From NCBI RefSeq assembly GCF_003432075.1, contig NZ_QWBU01000009.1, positions 1 to 64,000 on the forward strand: a DNA stretch of 64,000 nucleotides. The letters are read 5' to 3'. Origin of the DNA: Shinella sp. WSJ-2 (lineage in GTDB: Bacteria > Pseudomonadota > Alphaproteobacteria > Rhizobiales > Rhizobiaceae). A program made the translations under genes and the position numbers. Of this stretch, positions 47,284-56,676 are shown piece after piece; position 1 is the first letter of the stretch, and each line of letters opens with the position of its first letter. The notes under the pieces are model-generated. The model did no database searches. It was given only the letters and a program-made list of their open reading frames with translations, and had not been told where the DNA came from.

Positions 47284-47832
47284 TCAGAAGGTCGGCGGAG
47301 TGCAGGCGCTGATGACCTCGCAGGGCACCGGGCCGACGCAGCGGAAGCGGTGCGGGCGGCGGCTTTCAAAATAATAGGCGTCACCGGGGCCGAGAATGCG
47401 GCGTTCGTCGTCGACGGTCACTTCCAGCCGGCCGGACAGCACGATGCCGCCCTCCTCGCCCTCGTGCACTAGCAGCACCTTCCCGGTGTCGGCGCCGGGC
47501 TGGTAGCATTCCTTCAGGATCTGCAGGCTGCGGCCGAAGGTGTTTTCGCCGATCTGGCGGAAAGAAATCGGGCCTTTGCCGATCTCCACCAGTTCGTCAG
47601 CGCGGTAGAACGCCTTTTTCGGGCGGTCCGGTTCGAAGGCGAAGAATTCGGCAAGGCCGATGGGGATGCCGTCGAGGATGCGCTTCAGCGCGCCCACCGA
47701 GGGATTGGAGGCGTTCGATTCGATCAGCGAGATCGTCGAATTGGTCACGCCGGCCCGTTTGGCGAGCTCGCGCTGGGAGAGATTGTGGGCCATGCGCAGG
47801 TGACGCAGCCTACCCCCGATATCGACCGACAT
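47284..47832 (-). CDS. XRE-cupin transcriptional regulator, PuuR-like
   Basis: 182 residues from ATG 47832; 17 further codons upstream are open but outside the fold. HTH: LRHLRMAHNLSQRELAKRAGVTNSTISLIESNASNPSVGALKRIL. C-terminal cupin: VLLVHEGEEGGIVLSGRLEVTVDDERRILGPGDAYYFESRRPHRFRC. PuuR-type regulators repress polyamine or amine catabolism. It is divergent from the aminotransferase at 47977 and likely represses it. Confidence 0.85.
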   Translation of the reverse strand: MSVDIGGRLRHLRMAHNLSQRELAKRAGVTNSTISLIESNASNPSVGALKRILDGIPIGLAEFFAFEPDRPKKAFYRADELVEIGKGPISFRQIGENTFGRSLQILKECYQPGADTGKVLLVHEGEEGGIVLSGRLEVTVDDERRILGPGDAYYFESRRPHRFRCVGPVPCEVISACTPPTF

Positions 47833-47976
47833 GGCATTTCCTGTTCTAGATGTTCGAAATAGCGAAAAATGTCCTTTCCGCATCCTTTGATTTCAAAGGC
47901 TTGACGTCAACCAGAAAAGGACTTGTTCGGCATGGCAAATCATGGCGTCTATCGCGCCAGCCAGAGGAGATCTGCC

Positions 47977-49314
47977 ATGAACGCCCATAATAAACCCAAT
48001 GCACCGGTGCTCGACAGCTACTGGATGCCCTTTACCGCCAACCGTCAGTTCAAGGCAGCCCCGCGCCTGCTCGCGAGTGCCGAAGGCATGTATTACACCA
48101 GCGCCGACGGCCGGAAGGTGCTTGATGGCACCGCCGGCCTGTGGTGCGTCAATGCCGGCCATGGCCGCCGGCAGATCGCATCCGCCGTCGAGCGCCAGCT
48201 GACGCAGATGGATTTCGCGCCCTCCTTCCAGATGGGCCATCCGATCGCCTTCGATTTCGCTGAACGCCTCGCCGAGATTGCCCCCGGCCCCGCGGGCGCC
48301 AAGCTCGACCGCGTGTTTTACACCGGCTCCGGCTCCGAATCGGTCGACACCGCGCTGAAGATGGCGATCGCCTACCAGCGCGCCATCGGCCAGGGCACGC
48401 GCACGCGCCTCATCGGCCGCGAGCGTGGCTATCACGGTGTCGGCTTCGGCGGCATCTCGGTCGGCGGCATTCTCAACAACCGCCGCGTCTTCCCGCAGCT
48501 CAACGGCTCCGACCATCTGCGCCACACGCATGACCTCGCCAAGAACGCCTATGTGAAGGGCATGCCCGAGCACGGCGCCGAGCTTGCCGACGATCTCGAG
48601 CGGCTGGTCGCGCTGCATGGCGCCGAGACGATCGCCGCCTGCATCGTGGAACCCGTTGCCGGCTCCACCGGCGTGCTGATCCCGCCGAAGGGCTATCTCG
48701 AAAAGCTGCGCGCGATCTGCGACAAGCACGGCATCCTGCTGATCTTCGATGAAGTCATCACCGGTTTCGGCCGCCTTGGCGCCGCTTTCGCGACGGATTA
48801 TTTCGGCGTGACGCCCGATCTCGTCACCACCGCCAAGGGCCTAACCAATGGCGCGATCCCGATGGGAGCGGTCTTCTCCAGCCGCAAGGTGCACGATGCG
48901 CTGATGCATGGTCCGGAAAACGCGATCGAGCTCTTCCACGGCTACACCTATTCCGGCCATCCGGCCGCATGCGCCGCCGGCATCGCGACGCTCGACATCT
49001 ACCGCGACGAGGGCCTCCTGACCCGCGCCGTCGAGCTGCAGGACGACTGGCATGCCGCGATGCATTCGCTGAAGGGCCTGCCGCATGTCATCGACATCCG
49101 CACGATCGGCCTCATCGCCGGCATCGAGCTTGCCCCGCGCGATGGCGCCGTCGGCGCGCGCGCCTATGACGTCTTCGTCGATTGCTTCGAGAAGGGCCTG
49201 CTCATCCGTGTGACCGGCGACATCATCGCATTTTCGCCGCCGCTGATCGCCGAAAAGAAGCACTTCGAGGATATCGTCTCGATCCTTGGCGACGCGCTGA
49301 AGCGCGCAGCTTAA
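47977..49314 (+). CDS. Class III omega-aminotransferase (beta-alanine:pyruvate type)
   Basis: 445 residues from ATG 47977 with AGAGGAG upstream. SYWMPFTANRQFKAAPRLL and GMYYTSADGRKVLDGTAGLWCVNAGHGR are typical of beta-alanine/omega-amino-acid:pyruvate transaminases. PLP contacts: GSGSESVDTALKMA, ERGYHGVGFGG, IFDEVITGFGR and the lysine in TTAKGLTNGAIPMGAV. It would pass amino groups from beta-alanine or a polyamine product to pyruvate. Confidence 0.85.
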   Translation: MNAHNKPNAPVLDSYWMPFTANRQFKAAPRLLASAEGMYYTSADGRKVLDGTAGLWCVNAGHGRRQIASAVERQLTQMDFAPSFQMGHPIAFDFAERLAEIAPGPAGAKLDRVFYTGSGSESVDTALKMAIAYQRAIGQGTRTRLIGRERGYHGVGFGGISVGGILNNRRVFPQLNGSDHLRHTHDLAKNAYVKGMPEHGAELADDLERLVALHGAETIAACIVEPVAGSTGVLIPPKGYLEKLRAICDKHGILLIFDEVITGFGRLGAAFATDYFGVTPDLVTTAKGLTNGAIPMGAVFSSRKVHDALMHGPENAIELFHGYTYSGHPAACAAGIATLDIYRDEGLLTRAVELQDDWHAAMHSLKGLPHVIDIRTIGLIAGIELAPRDGAVGARAYDVFVDCFEKGLLIRVTGDIIAFSPPLIAEKKHFEDIVSILGDALKRAA

Positions 49315-49374
49315 ACTTCCCACGGCGCAAAACGCTGTTATATCTGGGCCCGTATCCAGTACGGGCCCATTTTC

Positions 49375-49734
49375 ATGTCAGCATCCGGCAAAAGCGAACC
49401 GAAACTCATCTTCCGCCTGCAGTTCGACCCGGAGGGTCGGATCGGGCGCGGCAAGATCGAGCTCCTGGCGCACATCAAGGAAACCGGTTCGATTTCCGCC
49501 GGCGGCCGCGCAATGGACATGTCCTATCGCCGGGCCTGGCTTCTGGTCGACGAAATGAACCGATTGTTTCGCGAGCCGGTGGTGGAATCGCAACGCGGCG
49601 GCAAGCAGGGCGGCGGCGCGGTGCTCACACCCTTCGGGAAGGCGTTGATCGCGCATTATCAAGCCATGGAAGAGAAGGCACGGGCGGCACTTGCCGACGA
49701 GATCAACTGGATCGTCGCCAATCTCGCGGACTAA
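49375..49734 (+). CDS. modE: ModE-type molybdate-responsive regulator, short form
   Basis: 119 residues. LELLAHIKETGSISAGGRAMDMSYRRAWLLVDEMNRLF is the ModE winged helix. The two TOBE molybdate-binding domains of E. coli ModE are missing, as in many alphaproteobacteria; sensing must then differ. Converges on modC with a 4-bp gap. Confidence 0.8.
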   Translation: MSASGKSEPKLIFRLQFDPEGRIGRGKIELLAHIKETGSISAGGRAMDMSYRRAWLLVDEMNRLFREPVVESQRGGKQGGGAVLTPFGKALIAHYQAMEEKARAALADEINWIVANLAD

Positions 49735-49738
49735 GAGC

Positions 49739-50812
49739 CTATTCCAGAGCAACCGTTTTAATGACGGCATGAACCGGCAGGCCCGGCGTGAGGCCAAGCC
49801 GCTCGATCGACCAAGCGGTGATGCGGGCGCGCACATGATCGCCGCCGCAGGCCAGGCGCAGGCTCGCCATGCCCTCCCCGTCGGGCTCGATGGCCTCCAC
49901 CACGCCTTCCAGAATGTTGAGCGCGCTCAAGCCTTCCGGACGCACCGTCGCCACCATCACGTCGCGGGCGGGGACACGCAGGCGCACCGCGTCACCCGGA
50001 GACACCATGGCGCCCGGCACGAGGATAGCGGAGCCGCCATCGAGGCGGATGGTAGCGAGGCCATGTTCGGCATCGCGCGCCTCAACGCGGCCCGCCAGCA
50101 CGCTACCGGCCTCGCGGCGATCGATGGCGGAGGCAAGGCGCGGACCGCCGAGCACATCGGAAACCGAGCCGACGGCTTCGACGCGGCCGCCAGACATCAG
50201 TACCACCCTATCAGCAAGCCGCGCGACCTCCGCGACGGAATGGCTGACATAGACGATGGGAATGCGGGCTTCGTCGCGCAGGCGTTCGAGATAAGGCAGG
50301 ATTTCGGCCTTGCGCTCCTCGTCCAATGCGGCGAGCGGCTCATCCATCAGCAGCAGACGCGGGGATGCCAGCAGCGCGCGGCCGATGGCGACGCGCTGTT
50401 TCTCGCCGCCCGAGAGGTTTGCCGGCTGGCGGTCGATCAGGTCGCCGATGCCGAGCAGATCGATGACGCGGCCGGGGTTTTCCGAGCCGGCACCCTTCGG
50501 TGAGAACCAGCGGCCGTAATTCAGGTTCTGTCGCACCGTGAGATGCGGGAACAGACGCGCTTCCTGAAACACATATCCGAATCGACGGCGGTGCGGCGGC
50601 ACGAAGAGGCGGCGGCTCGTATCTACCAGCACGTCGTTGCCGAGCTGCACGCGGCCTTCGGACGGCCGCGTCAGGCCGGCGATAATGCGGATGAGCGAGG
50701 TCTTGCCCGAACCCGAGCGGCCGAACAGGGCGGTCACGCCGCCCTCGGCGATGAAGCCGGCATCCAGCGAGAAATCGCCGAACCGGTGGCGGGCTGCGAC
50801 CACGAGGCTCAT
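49739..50812 (-). CDS. modC: Molybdate ABC transporter ATPase
   Basis: 357 residues. Walker [10 protein letters not shown], signature [15 protein letters not shown], Walker [16 protein letters not shown] and [15 protein letters not shown]. The C-terminal domain ([23 protein letters not shown] ... [15 protein letters not shown]) is the TOBE molybdate-binding domain, diagnostic for ModC. Overlaps modB by 4 bp. Confidence 0.9.
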   Translation of the reverse strand: MSLVVAARHRFGDFSLDAGFIAEGGVTALFGRSGSGKTSLIRIIAGLTRPSEGRVQLGNDVLVDTSRRLFVPPHRRRFGYVFQEARLFPHLTVRQNLNYGRWFSPKGAGSENPGRVIDLLGIGDLIDRQPANLSGGEKQRVAIGRALLASPRLLLMDEPLAALDEERKAEILPYLERLRDEARIPIVYVSHSVAEVARLADRVVLMSGGRVEAVGSVSDVLGGPRLASAIDRREAGSVLAGRVEARDAEHGLATIRLDGGSAILVPGAMVSPGDAVRLRVPARDVMVATVRPEGLSALNILEGVVEAIEPDGEGMASLRLACGGDHVRARITAWSIERLGLTPGLPVHAVIKTVALE

Positions 50813-51510
50813 TCGAGGTGTACCTTTCGGCCGAGGCGCTGCGCCAGGATTTCGGAGGCGAGCAGCGCGACCATGGAAATGGCGATGGCGACGAGCGTGA
50901 GGCGCAGCGCGCCGGCATCGCCACCCGGCACCTGGGTGAAGGTGTAGATCGCGGCCGACAGCGTCTGCGTCTCACCGGGAATGTTGGAGACGAAGGTGAT
51001 GGTGGCGCCGAACTCGCCCATTGCCTTGGCAAAGGCGAGGATCATGCCGGCGAGGATGCCGGGCAGGGTCAGCGGCAGGGTCACGGTGAGAAAGACCCAG
51101 GCGGGGCTCGCACCCAGCGTGCCGGCCGCCTCTTCCAACTTGTAGTCGACGGCCTCGATGGAGAGCCGGACGGAGCGCACCATCAACGGGAAACCCATCA
51201 CGCCGCAGGCGAGTGCCGCACCCGTCCAGCGGAAGGAGAGTACGATGCCGAACCAGTCGTTGAGGAACGCGCCCACGGGGCCACGCCGGCCGAACAGGAT
51301 GAGCAGAATGAAGCCGACGACAACGGGCGGCAGGATGAGCGGCAGATGAACGATACCGTTGAGCAAGGATTTGCCCCAGAACCGGCCGCGCGCCAGCGCC
51401 AACGCCACGAGAATGCCGAGCGGCAGGCTGACGAGCACGGCCACCGAAGAAACCCGAAGGCTCAGCCGGATCGCCGTCCACTCCTCATCGCTCAGTGTTA
51501 GCCAGTCCAC
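50809..51510 (-). CDS. modB: Molybdate ABC transporter permease
   Basis: 233 residues from GTG 51510, which has AAGGAA upstream and gives the usual start [20 protein letters not shown]; a longer frame to 51585 looks non-coding. Five or six membrane helices, loop [26 protein letters not shown] and the [25 protein letters not shown] segment conserved in ModB. Confidence 0.9.
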   Translation of the reverse strand: MDWLTLSDEEWTAIRLSLRVSSVAVLVSLPLGILVALALARGRFWGKSLLNGIVHLPLILPPVVVGFILLILFGRRGPVGAFLNDWFGIVLSFRWTGAALACGVMGFPLMVRSVRLSIEAVDYKLEEAAGTLGASPAWVFLTVTLPLTLPGILAGMILAFAKAMGEFGATITFVSNIPGETQTLSAAIYTFTQVPGGDAGALRLTLVAIAISMVALLASEILAQRLGRKVHLE

Positions 51511-51622
51511 TCGATTTCCTTCTAAAAAGCGAAAGCCCCGGCAACAAGACCGGACCAGACGTCGGCAAGGCCCTCGATCAACCAAGACGGGTGTAACGCC
51601 CTGACCTATCGCGAGGCTCGCC

Positions 51623-52396
51623 TCACTTCAGGATGGTGAAACCCTGCTCAGTGAAGAACAGCGCGGCCTTGTCGGACTTCAGGAAATCCAGGTAGGCGGC
51701 AGCGGCGGCACTCTTGGATTCCGAGAGAATGGCGGCTGGGTAGATGATCGGCGGGTGGCTGTTTTCCGGGAACGTGCCGACCACGGCGACGCCCGGATCC
51801 GCGGCAGCATCCGTCTGGTAGACGATGCCGTAGGGCGCTTCGCCACGTGAGACGAGCGCGAGCGCGGCGCGCACGCTTTCCGCGCCAGCAACCTTGCCCT
51901 CGACGGACGACCAGACGCCGAGCTTTTCCAGCGCCGCCTTGCCATATTTGCCGGCCGGCACGCTGTCGACCGCGCCCATGGCGAGCTTGCCGTCGCCGAC
52001 GAGACCGGCGAGATCGAAGCCTTCCTTGATCTCGACCGTCGAGGCCTTGTCCTTGGGGGCGACGAGCACAATGCGGTTGCCGAGCAAGTTGACGCGGGTG
52101 TCGTCCTTGACCAGCTTCTTCTCGGCGACATAGTCCATCCAGGCAAGATCGGCCGAGATGAAGAGATCGGCGGGCGCCGCGGCCTCGATCTGCTTGGCGA
52201 GCGCCGAGCTTGCCGCGTAAGAGACGGTCGTTTCGTTGCCGCTGTCCTTCGACCAGGCGGCATTGGCGGCATCCAACGCATTCTTGAGGCTGGCGGCGGC
52301 GAAGACGGTGACCTTTTCGGCAGCGGCGGCCGGCAGGGCCAGCGGCAGGGATGCGAAGGCTGCGACCACGAGTTTCAAAATCAGGCGACGATTCAT
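51623..52396 (-). CDS. modA: Molybdate-binding periplasmic protein
   Basis: 257 residues, GGGAGAG before the ATG, signal peptide ending PAAAAEK. VTVFAAASLKNALDAANAAW, SYAASSALAKQIEAAAPADLFISAD and KYGKAALEKLGVW are hallmark ModA segments with the serines that ligate molybdate. First gene of modABC; a possible ModE box is upstream. Confidence 0.9.
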   Translation of the reverse strand: MNRRLILKLVVAAFASLPLALPAAAAEKVTVFAAASLKNALDAANAAWSKDSGNETTVSYAASSALAKQIEAAAPADLFISADLAWMDYVAEKKLVKDDTRVNLLGNRIVLVAPKDKASTVEIKEGFDLAGLVGDGKLAMGAVDSVPAGKYGKAALEKLGVWSSVEGKVAGAESVRAALALVSRGEAPYGIVYQTDAAADPGVAVVGTFPENSHPPIIYPAAILSESKSAAAAAYLDFLKSDKAALFFTEQGFTILK

Positions 52397-52427
52397 TCCG
52401 GCTCTCCCTTATCCTGCTTTCCAGCAG

Positions 52428-52451
52428 CGTGATATCTTATTGGATATATCG
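52428..52451. promoter_or_regulatory. Possible ModE box upstream of modA
   Basis: CGTGATATC and GATATATCG are separated by TTATTG, a partial inverted repeat of the TATA-rich kind bound by ModE, about 32 bp before the modA start. Agreement with the E. coli consensus is partial. Confidence 0.45.
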
Positions 52452-52574
52452 GCATTTACGGCTTGGCCAGCGCTATATTTTCAAAAATACAGGGAAACAG
52501 ACTCGTAAAAAGCCTGTGATGGCCAGGTTGAAAACGCGGCAATTGAGGATTGAGAGGTAAAGCAGGGCCCAGAA

Positions 52575-52740
52575 ATGGAAAAGCCTGCCGCGGGAGGAGG
52601 TGCGGCAGGCTTTCCGATAGAACCGAATGGCGACTGGGAGGAGGAGTGCCGCCATTCCCGCAGTCGGCCCTGGGAGGAGGAGTGGGCCTTCTGCACAATC
52701 GAAGCTTCGTGGGAGGAGGTACGTTGCTTCGATAAATATG
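52575..52740 (-). ncRNA. Small RNA with four CCTCCTCCC hairpin loops
   Basis: On the minus strand four consecutive hairpins each show CCTCCTCCC in the loop (plus-strand GGGAGGAGG at 52711-52719, 52672-52680, 52636-52644 and 52592-52600). The stems differ (CGAAGC, GGCCC, ATGGCG and GCCTGCCGC arms), so only the loop is conserved. The last hairpin is followed by TTTT and serves as terminator. Loops of this sequence match the anti-Shine-Dalgarno motif of the alpha-r14/NfeR1 and CcsR ('cuckoo') RNAs, which pair with ribosome binding sites with Hfq. The 5' end is estimated; an AT-rich TATAGT near 52745 may be the -10 region. Confidence 0.75.
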
Positions 52741-52861
52741 ACTATATCCGATTCTTGATCATTTCATAGGCATCGTTTTGCAATGCAGCTATGCGCTATG
52801 CGCGGATCGAATATCTCAACTCGCCGAACCAATCCCGATCGCGGAGAAGTTGTTCGCACAT

Positions 52862-52890
52862 GCAAAAACGCCCACCGGAAGGTGGGCGTT
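52862..52890 (-). terminator. Rho-independent terminator of the DUF1127 gene
   Basis: On the minus strand AACGCCCACC pairs with GGTGGGCGTT around TTCC and is followed by TTTGC. It ends 30 bp downstream of the DUF1127 stop. Confidence 0.85.
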
Positions 52891-52919
52891 CCAAATTCTG
52901 CGGCTTTGCAGCCCGTCGA

Positions 52920-53066
52920 TCAGAAACCGACGGCAGCGCGGGCGACGGTCTTGATTTCCGAACGTTCGATGCCGAGATCGCGCAGTTCACGCGTGGTCAT
53001 GCGGTCGAGTTCGTTGACGGTCTGACGGTACTTGCGCCAATTGTTGAAGGAACGTGCCATGTTCAT
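52920..53066 (-). CDS. DUF1127 small protein
   Basis: 48 residues, start MNMARSFNNWRKYRQTVNELDRMTTRELRDLGIERSEIKTVARAAV; a longer open frame upstream is not coding in character. RxxxELxxLsDxeLxDIGlsRseI is the DUF1127 pattern. These short arginine-rich proteins affect phosphate, polyamine and stress responses in Agrobacterium and can bind RNA. GGGG precedes the start. Confidence 0.85.
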   Translation of the reverse strand: MNMARSFNNWRKYRQTVNELDRMTTRELRDLGIERSEIKTVARAAVGF

Positions 53067-53229
53067 GATGATCCCCTTTCCGGAGGCTCTCTGTTCGGCA
53101 CCGGTCCGTGGCGCCGCGTCTTTCGATGACCGCGTTATAGCTTTATGCTGCAATGCGGAACAGCGCTGAGATAGCAGAACACCCATGCGAATGGCGCATG
53201 GGTGTCGCAAGCCTTCGTTAAGGAAGCGT

Positions 53230-54366
53230 TCAGGCGGCCCGTGCTGCCTGCTCCTTCCTGAGGAACGCGGAGATTCGCTGGAGACCCTCGTGCAGCACGG
53301 CTTCGCCATTGGTGTAGCCGATGCGCAGATGCCCTTCCATATCCATGGCACTGCCGGGCGTGAGCATCACCCCTGTGGTCTCCAGAAGCTTGGTGCAAAA
53401 GGCTTCCGACGTCATGGGCAGGTCGTATTTCAAAAGCGCCGTCGTGCCGGATTTAGGCTTCACCCAAGATATCAACGGCTCGTTCTCCACCCATTCGGCG
53501 AGGATGGCGAGGTTGGTGCGGGTGATGGCATGGCTGCGCGCAAGAATCTTGTCGCGGTTTTCCAGCGCGATTGCCGCGAAATGATCGTCGAGCATACCGA
53601 CGCTGATCGTGTTGTAGTCGCGGTGGATGGAGACGGCATGCAGCAGCGCCTGCGGCCCGACGATCCAGCCGAGGCGCAGGCCGGCCAGCGAATAGGTCTT
53701 GGACATGCTGCCCGTAGAAATTCCCTTCTCGTAGAGATCGGCAATCGAGATTGTCATGCCGTCGCCGTCCTGGTCCGTGCCGCGATAGACCTCGTCGCAG
53801 AGGATCCAGGCACCGGCGGCGCGGGCGATCTCGACGACCTGAAGCAGGAAGTCGCGGTCCATCAGCGAACCGGTCGGGTTGTTCGGATTGTTGAGGCAGA
53901 TCAATTTGGTGCCCGGCGTGGCGAGACGGCGCAGTTCCTCGAGATCCGGCAGAAAGCCGTGTTCGGCCGTCAGCTTGAGTATCTGCACGTCGGCGCCGAA
54001 ACTTTCCGGGATGGAATAATGCTGCTGGTAGGTCGGCAGGACCGAGATCACGCGATCGCCCGGCTCCACCAGCGTTTCATGCACCAATGCGTTGGCGCCG
54101 ATCGCGCCGTGGGTGACGACGACGTTTTCCAGCCCCTGCTTTTCATAGAGGCCGCAGATCAGCCGGCGCAGCCGCTCGCTGCCTTCGATGGCGCCATAGG
54201 TCAACTTCATCGGCAACAGCTCGGCAAGGATGACCTCCTTCTTACCGGCCATATCGAGCAATTCCTCCACCGTCAGCGATTCCACGCAGGTTTCGGCAAG
54301 GTTCAACTCGCAATGGTTTTCATAGCGGTTCATCCAGATCTCTACGCCGAAATCACGTATCTTCAT
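53230..54366 (-). CDS. PLP-dependent class I/II aminotransferase
   Basis: 378 residues. Fold-type-I features: TYGAIEGSERLRRLI, LPTYQQHYSIPESFGA, CLNNPNNPTGSLMD, CDEVYRG and the PLP lysine in SMSKTYSLAGLRLGWI. It resembles aminotransferases of the capreomycidine-synthase group, but the substrate is not readable. It is divergent from an XRE-cupin regulator 60 bp away, the same arrangement as the pair at 47284/47977. Confidence 0.8.
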   Translation of the reverse strand: MKIRDFGVEIWMNRYENHCELNLAETCVESLTVEELLDMAGKKEVILAELLPMKLTYGAIEGSERLRRLICGLYEKQGLENVVVTHGAIGANALVHETLVEPGDRVISVLPTYQQHYSIPESFGADVQILKLTAEHGFLPDLEELRRLATPGTKLICLNNPNNPTGSLMDRDFLLQVVEIARAAGAWILCDEVYRGTDQDGDGMTISIADLYEKGISTGSMSKTYSLAGLRLGWIVGPQALLHAVSIHRDYNTISVGMLDDHFAAIALENRDKILARSHAITRTNLAILAEWVENEPLISWVKPKSGTTALLKYDLPMTSEAFCTKLLETTGVMLTPGSAMDMEGHLRIGYTNGEAVLHEGLQRISAFLRKEQAARAA

Positions 54367-54426
54367 GGCGGGCTCCTTTCGGGTTAGAAGGTGTCATGCG
54401 GCAATGCCGATTTTTCAACAAACGAT

Positions 54427-54996
54427 ATGAGCAGTATATTGCACAGTCAAGAACGCAGTGACGTCCTCACCCACGTGTCCGGCAATTTGCGACGTCTGCG
54501 TCAGAGGGCAGGCCTCAGCCAGGCAGCCCTTGCGGAGGCCTCCGGCATCAGCCGGCGCATGATCGTGGCGGTCGAAGGGGGCGATGCAAATATCAGCCTG
54601 TCGAGCCTCGACAAGCTCGCAGCCGCCATCGGCGTCGGCTTCGTCGATCTGGTGCGCGACCCCACCCGCCCGCCATCGTCGGAGATCAACGAGGTGACGT
54701 GGCGCGGCGCAAACGAGGAGAGCGCCGCCGTGCTGCTCGGCTCTGCACCCGCAACGACCGAGGCGCAGATGTGGCACTGGTCGCTCGGGCCGGGCGAACG
54801 TTACGAAGCCGAGCCGGACCCGGCAGGCTGGCACGAGATGATCTTCGTCACCGAGGGCACGCTGCGGCTGGACCTGTCCGGCACCGCGAAGGATTTTCCG
54901 GCGGGCAGCTTTGCCGTCTATGCCACCGACCAGCGCTATTCCTATCTCAATGCCGGCGACGGCGTGGTTCGGTTCGTGCGCAATGTGGTGGTCTAA
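54427..54996 (+). CDS. XRE-cupin transcriptional regulator
   Basis: 189 residues from ATG 54427. HTH: NLRRLRQRAGLSQAALAEASGISRRMIVAVEGGDANISLSSLDKLAAAIG. C-terminal cupin: GWHEMIFVTEGTLRLDLSGTAKDFPAGSFAVYATDQRYSYLNAG. Likely controls the divergent aminotransferase gene. Its 3' end nearly meets that of chrA (3-bp gap). Confidence 0.85.
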   Translation: MSSILHSQERSDVLTHVSGNLRRLRQRAGLSQAALAEASGISRRMIVAVEGGDANISLSSLDKLAAAIGVGFVDLVRDPTRPPSSEINEVTWRGANEESAAVLLGSAPATTEAQMWHWSLGPGERYEAEPDPAGWHEMIFVTEGTLRLDLSGTAKDFPAGSFAVYATDQRYSYLNAGDGVVRFVRNVVV

Positions 54997-54999
54997 GAC

Positions 55000-56397
55000 C
55001 TAAAGAAGTGTCCAGAGCATGCCGGCAAACGCCGAGAGGCCGAGGACCAGCAGCACCGAGATCTTGAACCGGAAGAGCGCGACGGCGGCGGCCACGGCCA
55101 GCAGCGCCGACGGCAGGATGATCGTGGCCGGCGCCGGCAGTTCGAGGCGAAGCGGCCCGGCGACAAGCACCGTTACCTGGCCGAACAGCGTGTGCACGGC
55201 AAACCAGACGGCGAGATTGAGGATGACACCGACGACGGCGGCGGTGATTGCCGAAAGCGCGCCGGACAGCGCCGCATTACCGCGCAGCCGCTCGATGAAG
55301 GGCGCGCCGAGGAAAATCCACAGGAAGCAGGGCACGAAGGTGACCCAGGTGGTGAGGATCGCCGCCAGCGTTGCCGCCGCCATGGGGCTGAGGCTTCCGG
55401 GATCACGGTAGGCGCCGAGAAAACCGACGAATTGCAGCACCATGATCAGCGGCCCCGGCGTCGTCTCGGCCATGCCGAGGCCGTCGAGCATCTCGCCGGG
55501 CTTCAGCCAGCCATAGTGCTGCACCGCCTCCTGCGCGACATAGGCAAGCACCGCGTAGGCGCCGCCGAAAGTGACGACCGCCATCTTGCTGAAGAAGATG
55601 CCGATCTGCGCGAAGACGCTGTTACCGCCGGCGACGAACCAGATGAGCGCGACCGGCAGCAACCAGAGGCAGAGCAGCGTGCCCGAGATTTTCAGCGACC
55701 AGCCAAGACCGGGCCGCGCATGGGCGGGCATCGCCTCGCCGAGCAGCGAATCGCGATCTTGCAAGATCGCGCCGTTCGCCGCGGCATGGCCGCCGGCGGT
55801 GCGAAACAGGCGCGAGCCGGATTTCGAGCCGAGATAGCCGATCACACCGGCCAGAAGCACGATGAGCGGGAACGGCACCCTGAAGGCGAAGATGGCGATG
55901 AAGGCGATTGCGGCAATCGCGAGCATGGCCGGATTGGTGAGCGCCCGGCTGCCGATGCGGAACACCGCCTGCACGACGATGGCGAGCACCGCCGCCTTCA
56001 GCCCGAAGAACAGGCCCTCCACCACGCTCGCATCGCCGAAGATGACATAGACATAGCTCAGCGCGAGGATCGACAGGAAGCCGGGCAGGATGAACAGCAG
56101 GCCGGCGATGAGACCGCCAAGCGTCCTGTGCATCAGCCAGCCGAAATAGACGGCGAGTTGCTGCGCCTCCGGTCCCGGCAGAAGCATGCAATAGTTGAGC
56201 GCATGGAGGAAGCGGCCCTCGCCGATCCAGCGTTTTTCATCGACGACAATGCGGTGCATGACCGCGATCTGCCCCGCCGGCCCGCCGAAACTCAGCGCCG
56301 CCACCCGCGCCCAGACCTTTAACGCCTCGCCGAAGGAGACCCCGTGGGCCGATTGAGGAGAAGCCAGATCGGCCTGCGCCGCCGTGTCGTTCACCAA
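55000..56397 (-). CDS. chrA: Chromate transporter, long form
   Basis: 465 residues with two homologous halves of about five helices each, as in long-chain ChrA. First half: LSFGGPAGQIAVMHRIVVDEKRWIGEGRFLHALNYCMLLPGPEAQQLAVYFG. Second half: VTFGGAYAVLAYVAQEAVQHYGWLKPGEMLDGLGMAETTPGPLIMVLQFVGF. ChrA exports chromate by proton exchange. It is preceded by 279 bp before the next gene at 56677, with no other feature noted. Confidence 0.9.
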   Translation of the reverse strand: MVNDTAAQADLASPQSAHGVSFGEALKVWARVAALSFGGPAGQIAVMHRIVVDEKRWIGEGRFLHALNYCMLLPGPEAQQLAVYFGWLMHRTLGGLIAGLLFILPGFLSILALSYVYVIFGDASVVEGLFFGLKAAVLAIVVQAVFRIGSRALTNPAMLAIAAIAFIAIFAFRVPFPLIVLLAGVIGYLGSKSGSRLFRTAGGHAAANGAILQDRDSLLGEAMPAHARPGLGWSLKISGTLLCLWLLPVALIWFVAGGNSVFAQIGIFFSKMAVVTFGGAYAVLAYVAQEAVQHYGWLKPGEMLDGLGMAETTPGPLIMVLQFVGFLGAYRDPGSLSPMAAATLAAILTTWVTFVPCFLWIFLGAPFIERLRGNAALSGALSAITAAVVGVILNLAVWFAVHTLFGQVTVLVAGPLRLELPAPATIILPSALLAVAAAVALFRFKISVLLVLGLSAFAGMLWTLL

Positions 56398-56676
56398 TTC
56401 CCCTCCCCTTGCCGATGCGCCCCGCGCTCTACCCCGTCGATATATAGCAAATGTGACAGGCGATGCCCGGCATGGGTTTCCAAAGTCAAGGTGCCGCGCG
56501 CAAAGCGCAACTCACGAAAACCGTTGCGCGGGCAGGATGATCCGCTAGGGTCGGCTTACCAGACACGGGCCGGACAGGGCACTGTCGGAACTGGTCGCAG
56601 CCCCGTCGCAGACAGGCTTTAATGGCGCAAACACAGGCCCTAAGATCGGCCGCAATATTTCATCGGGGTCCAGCAC

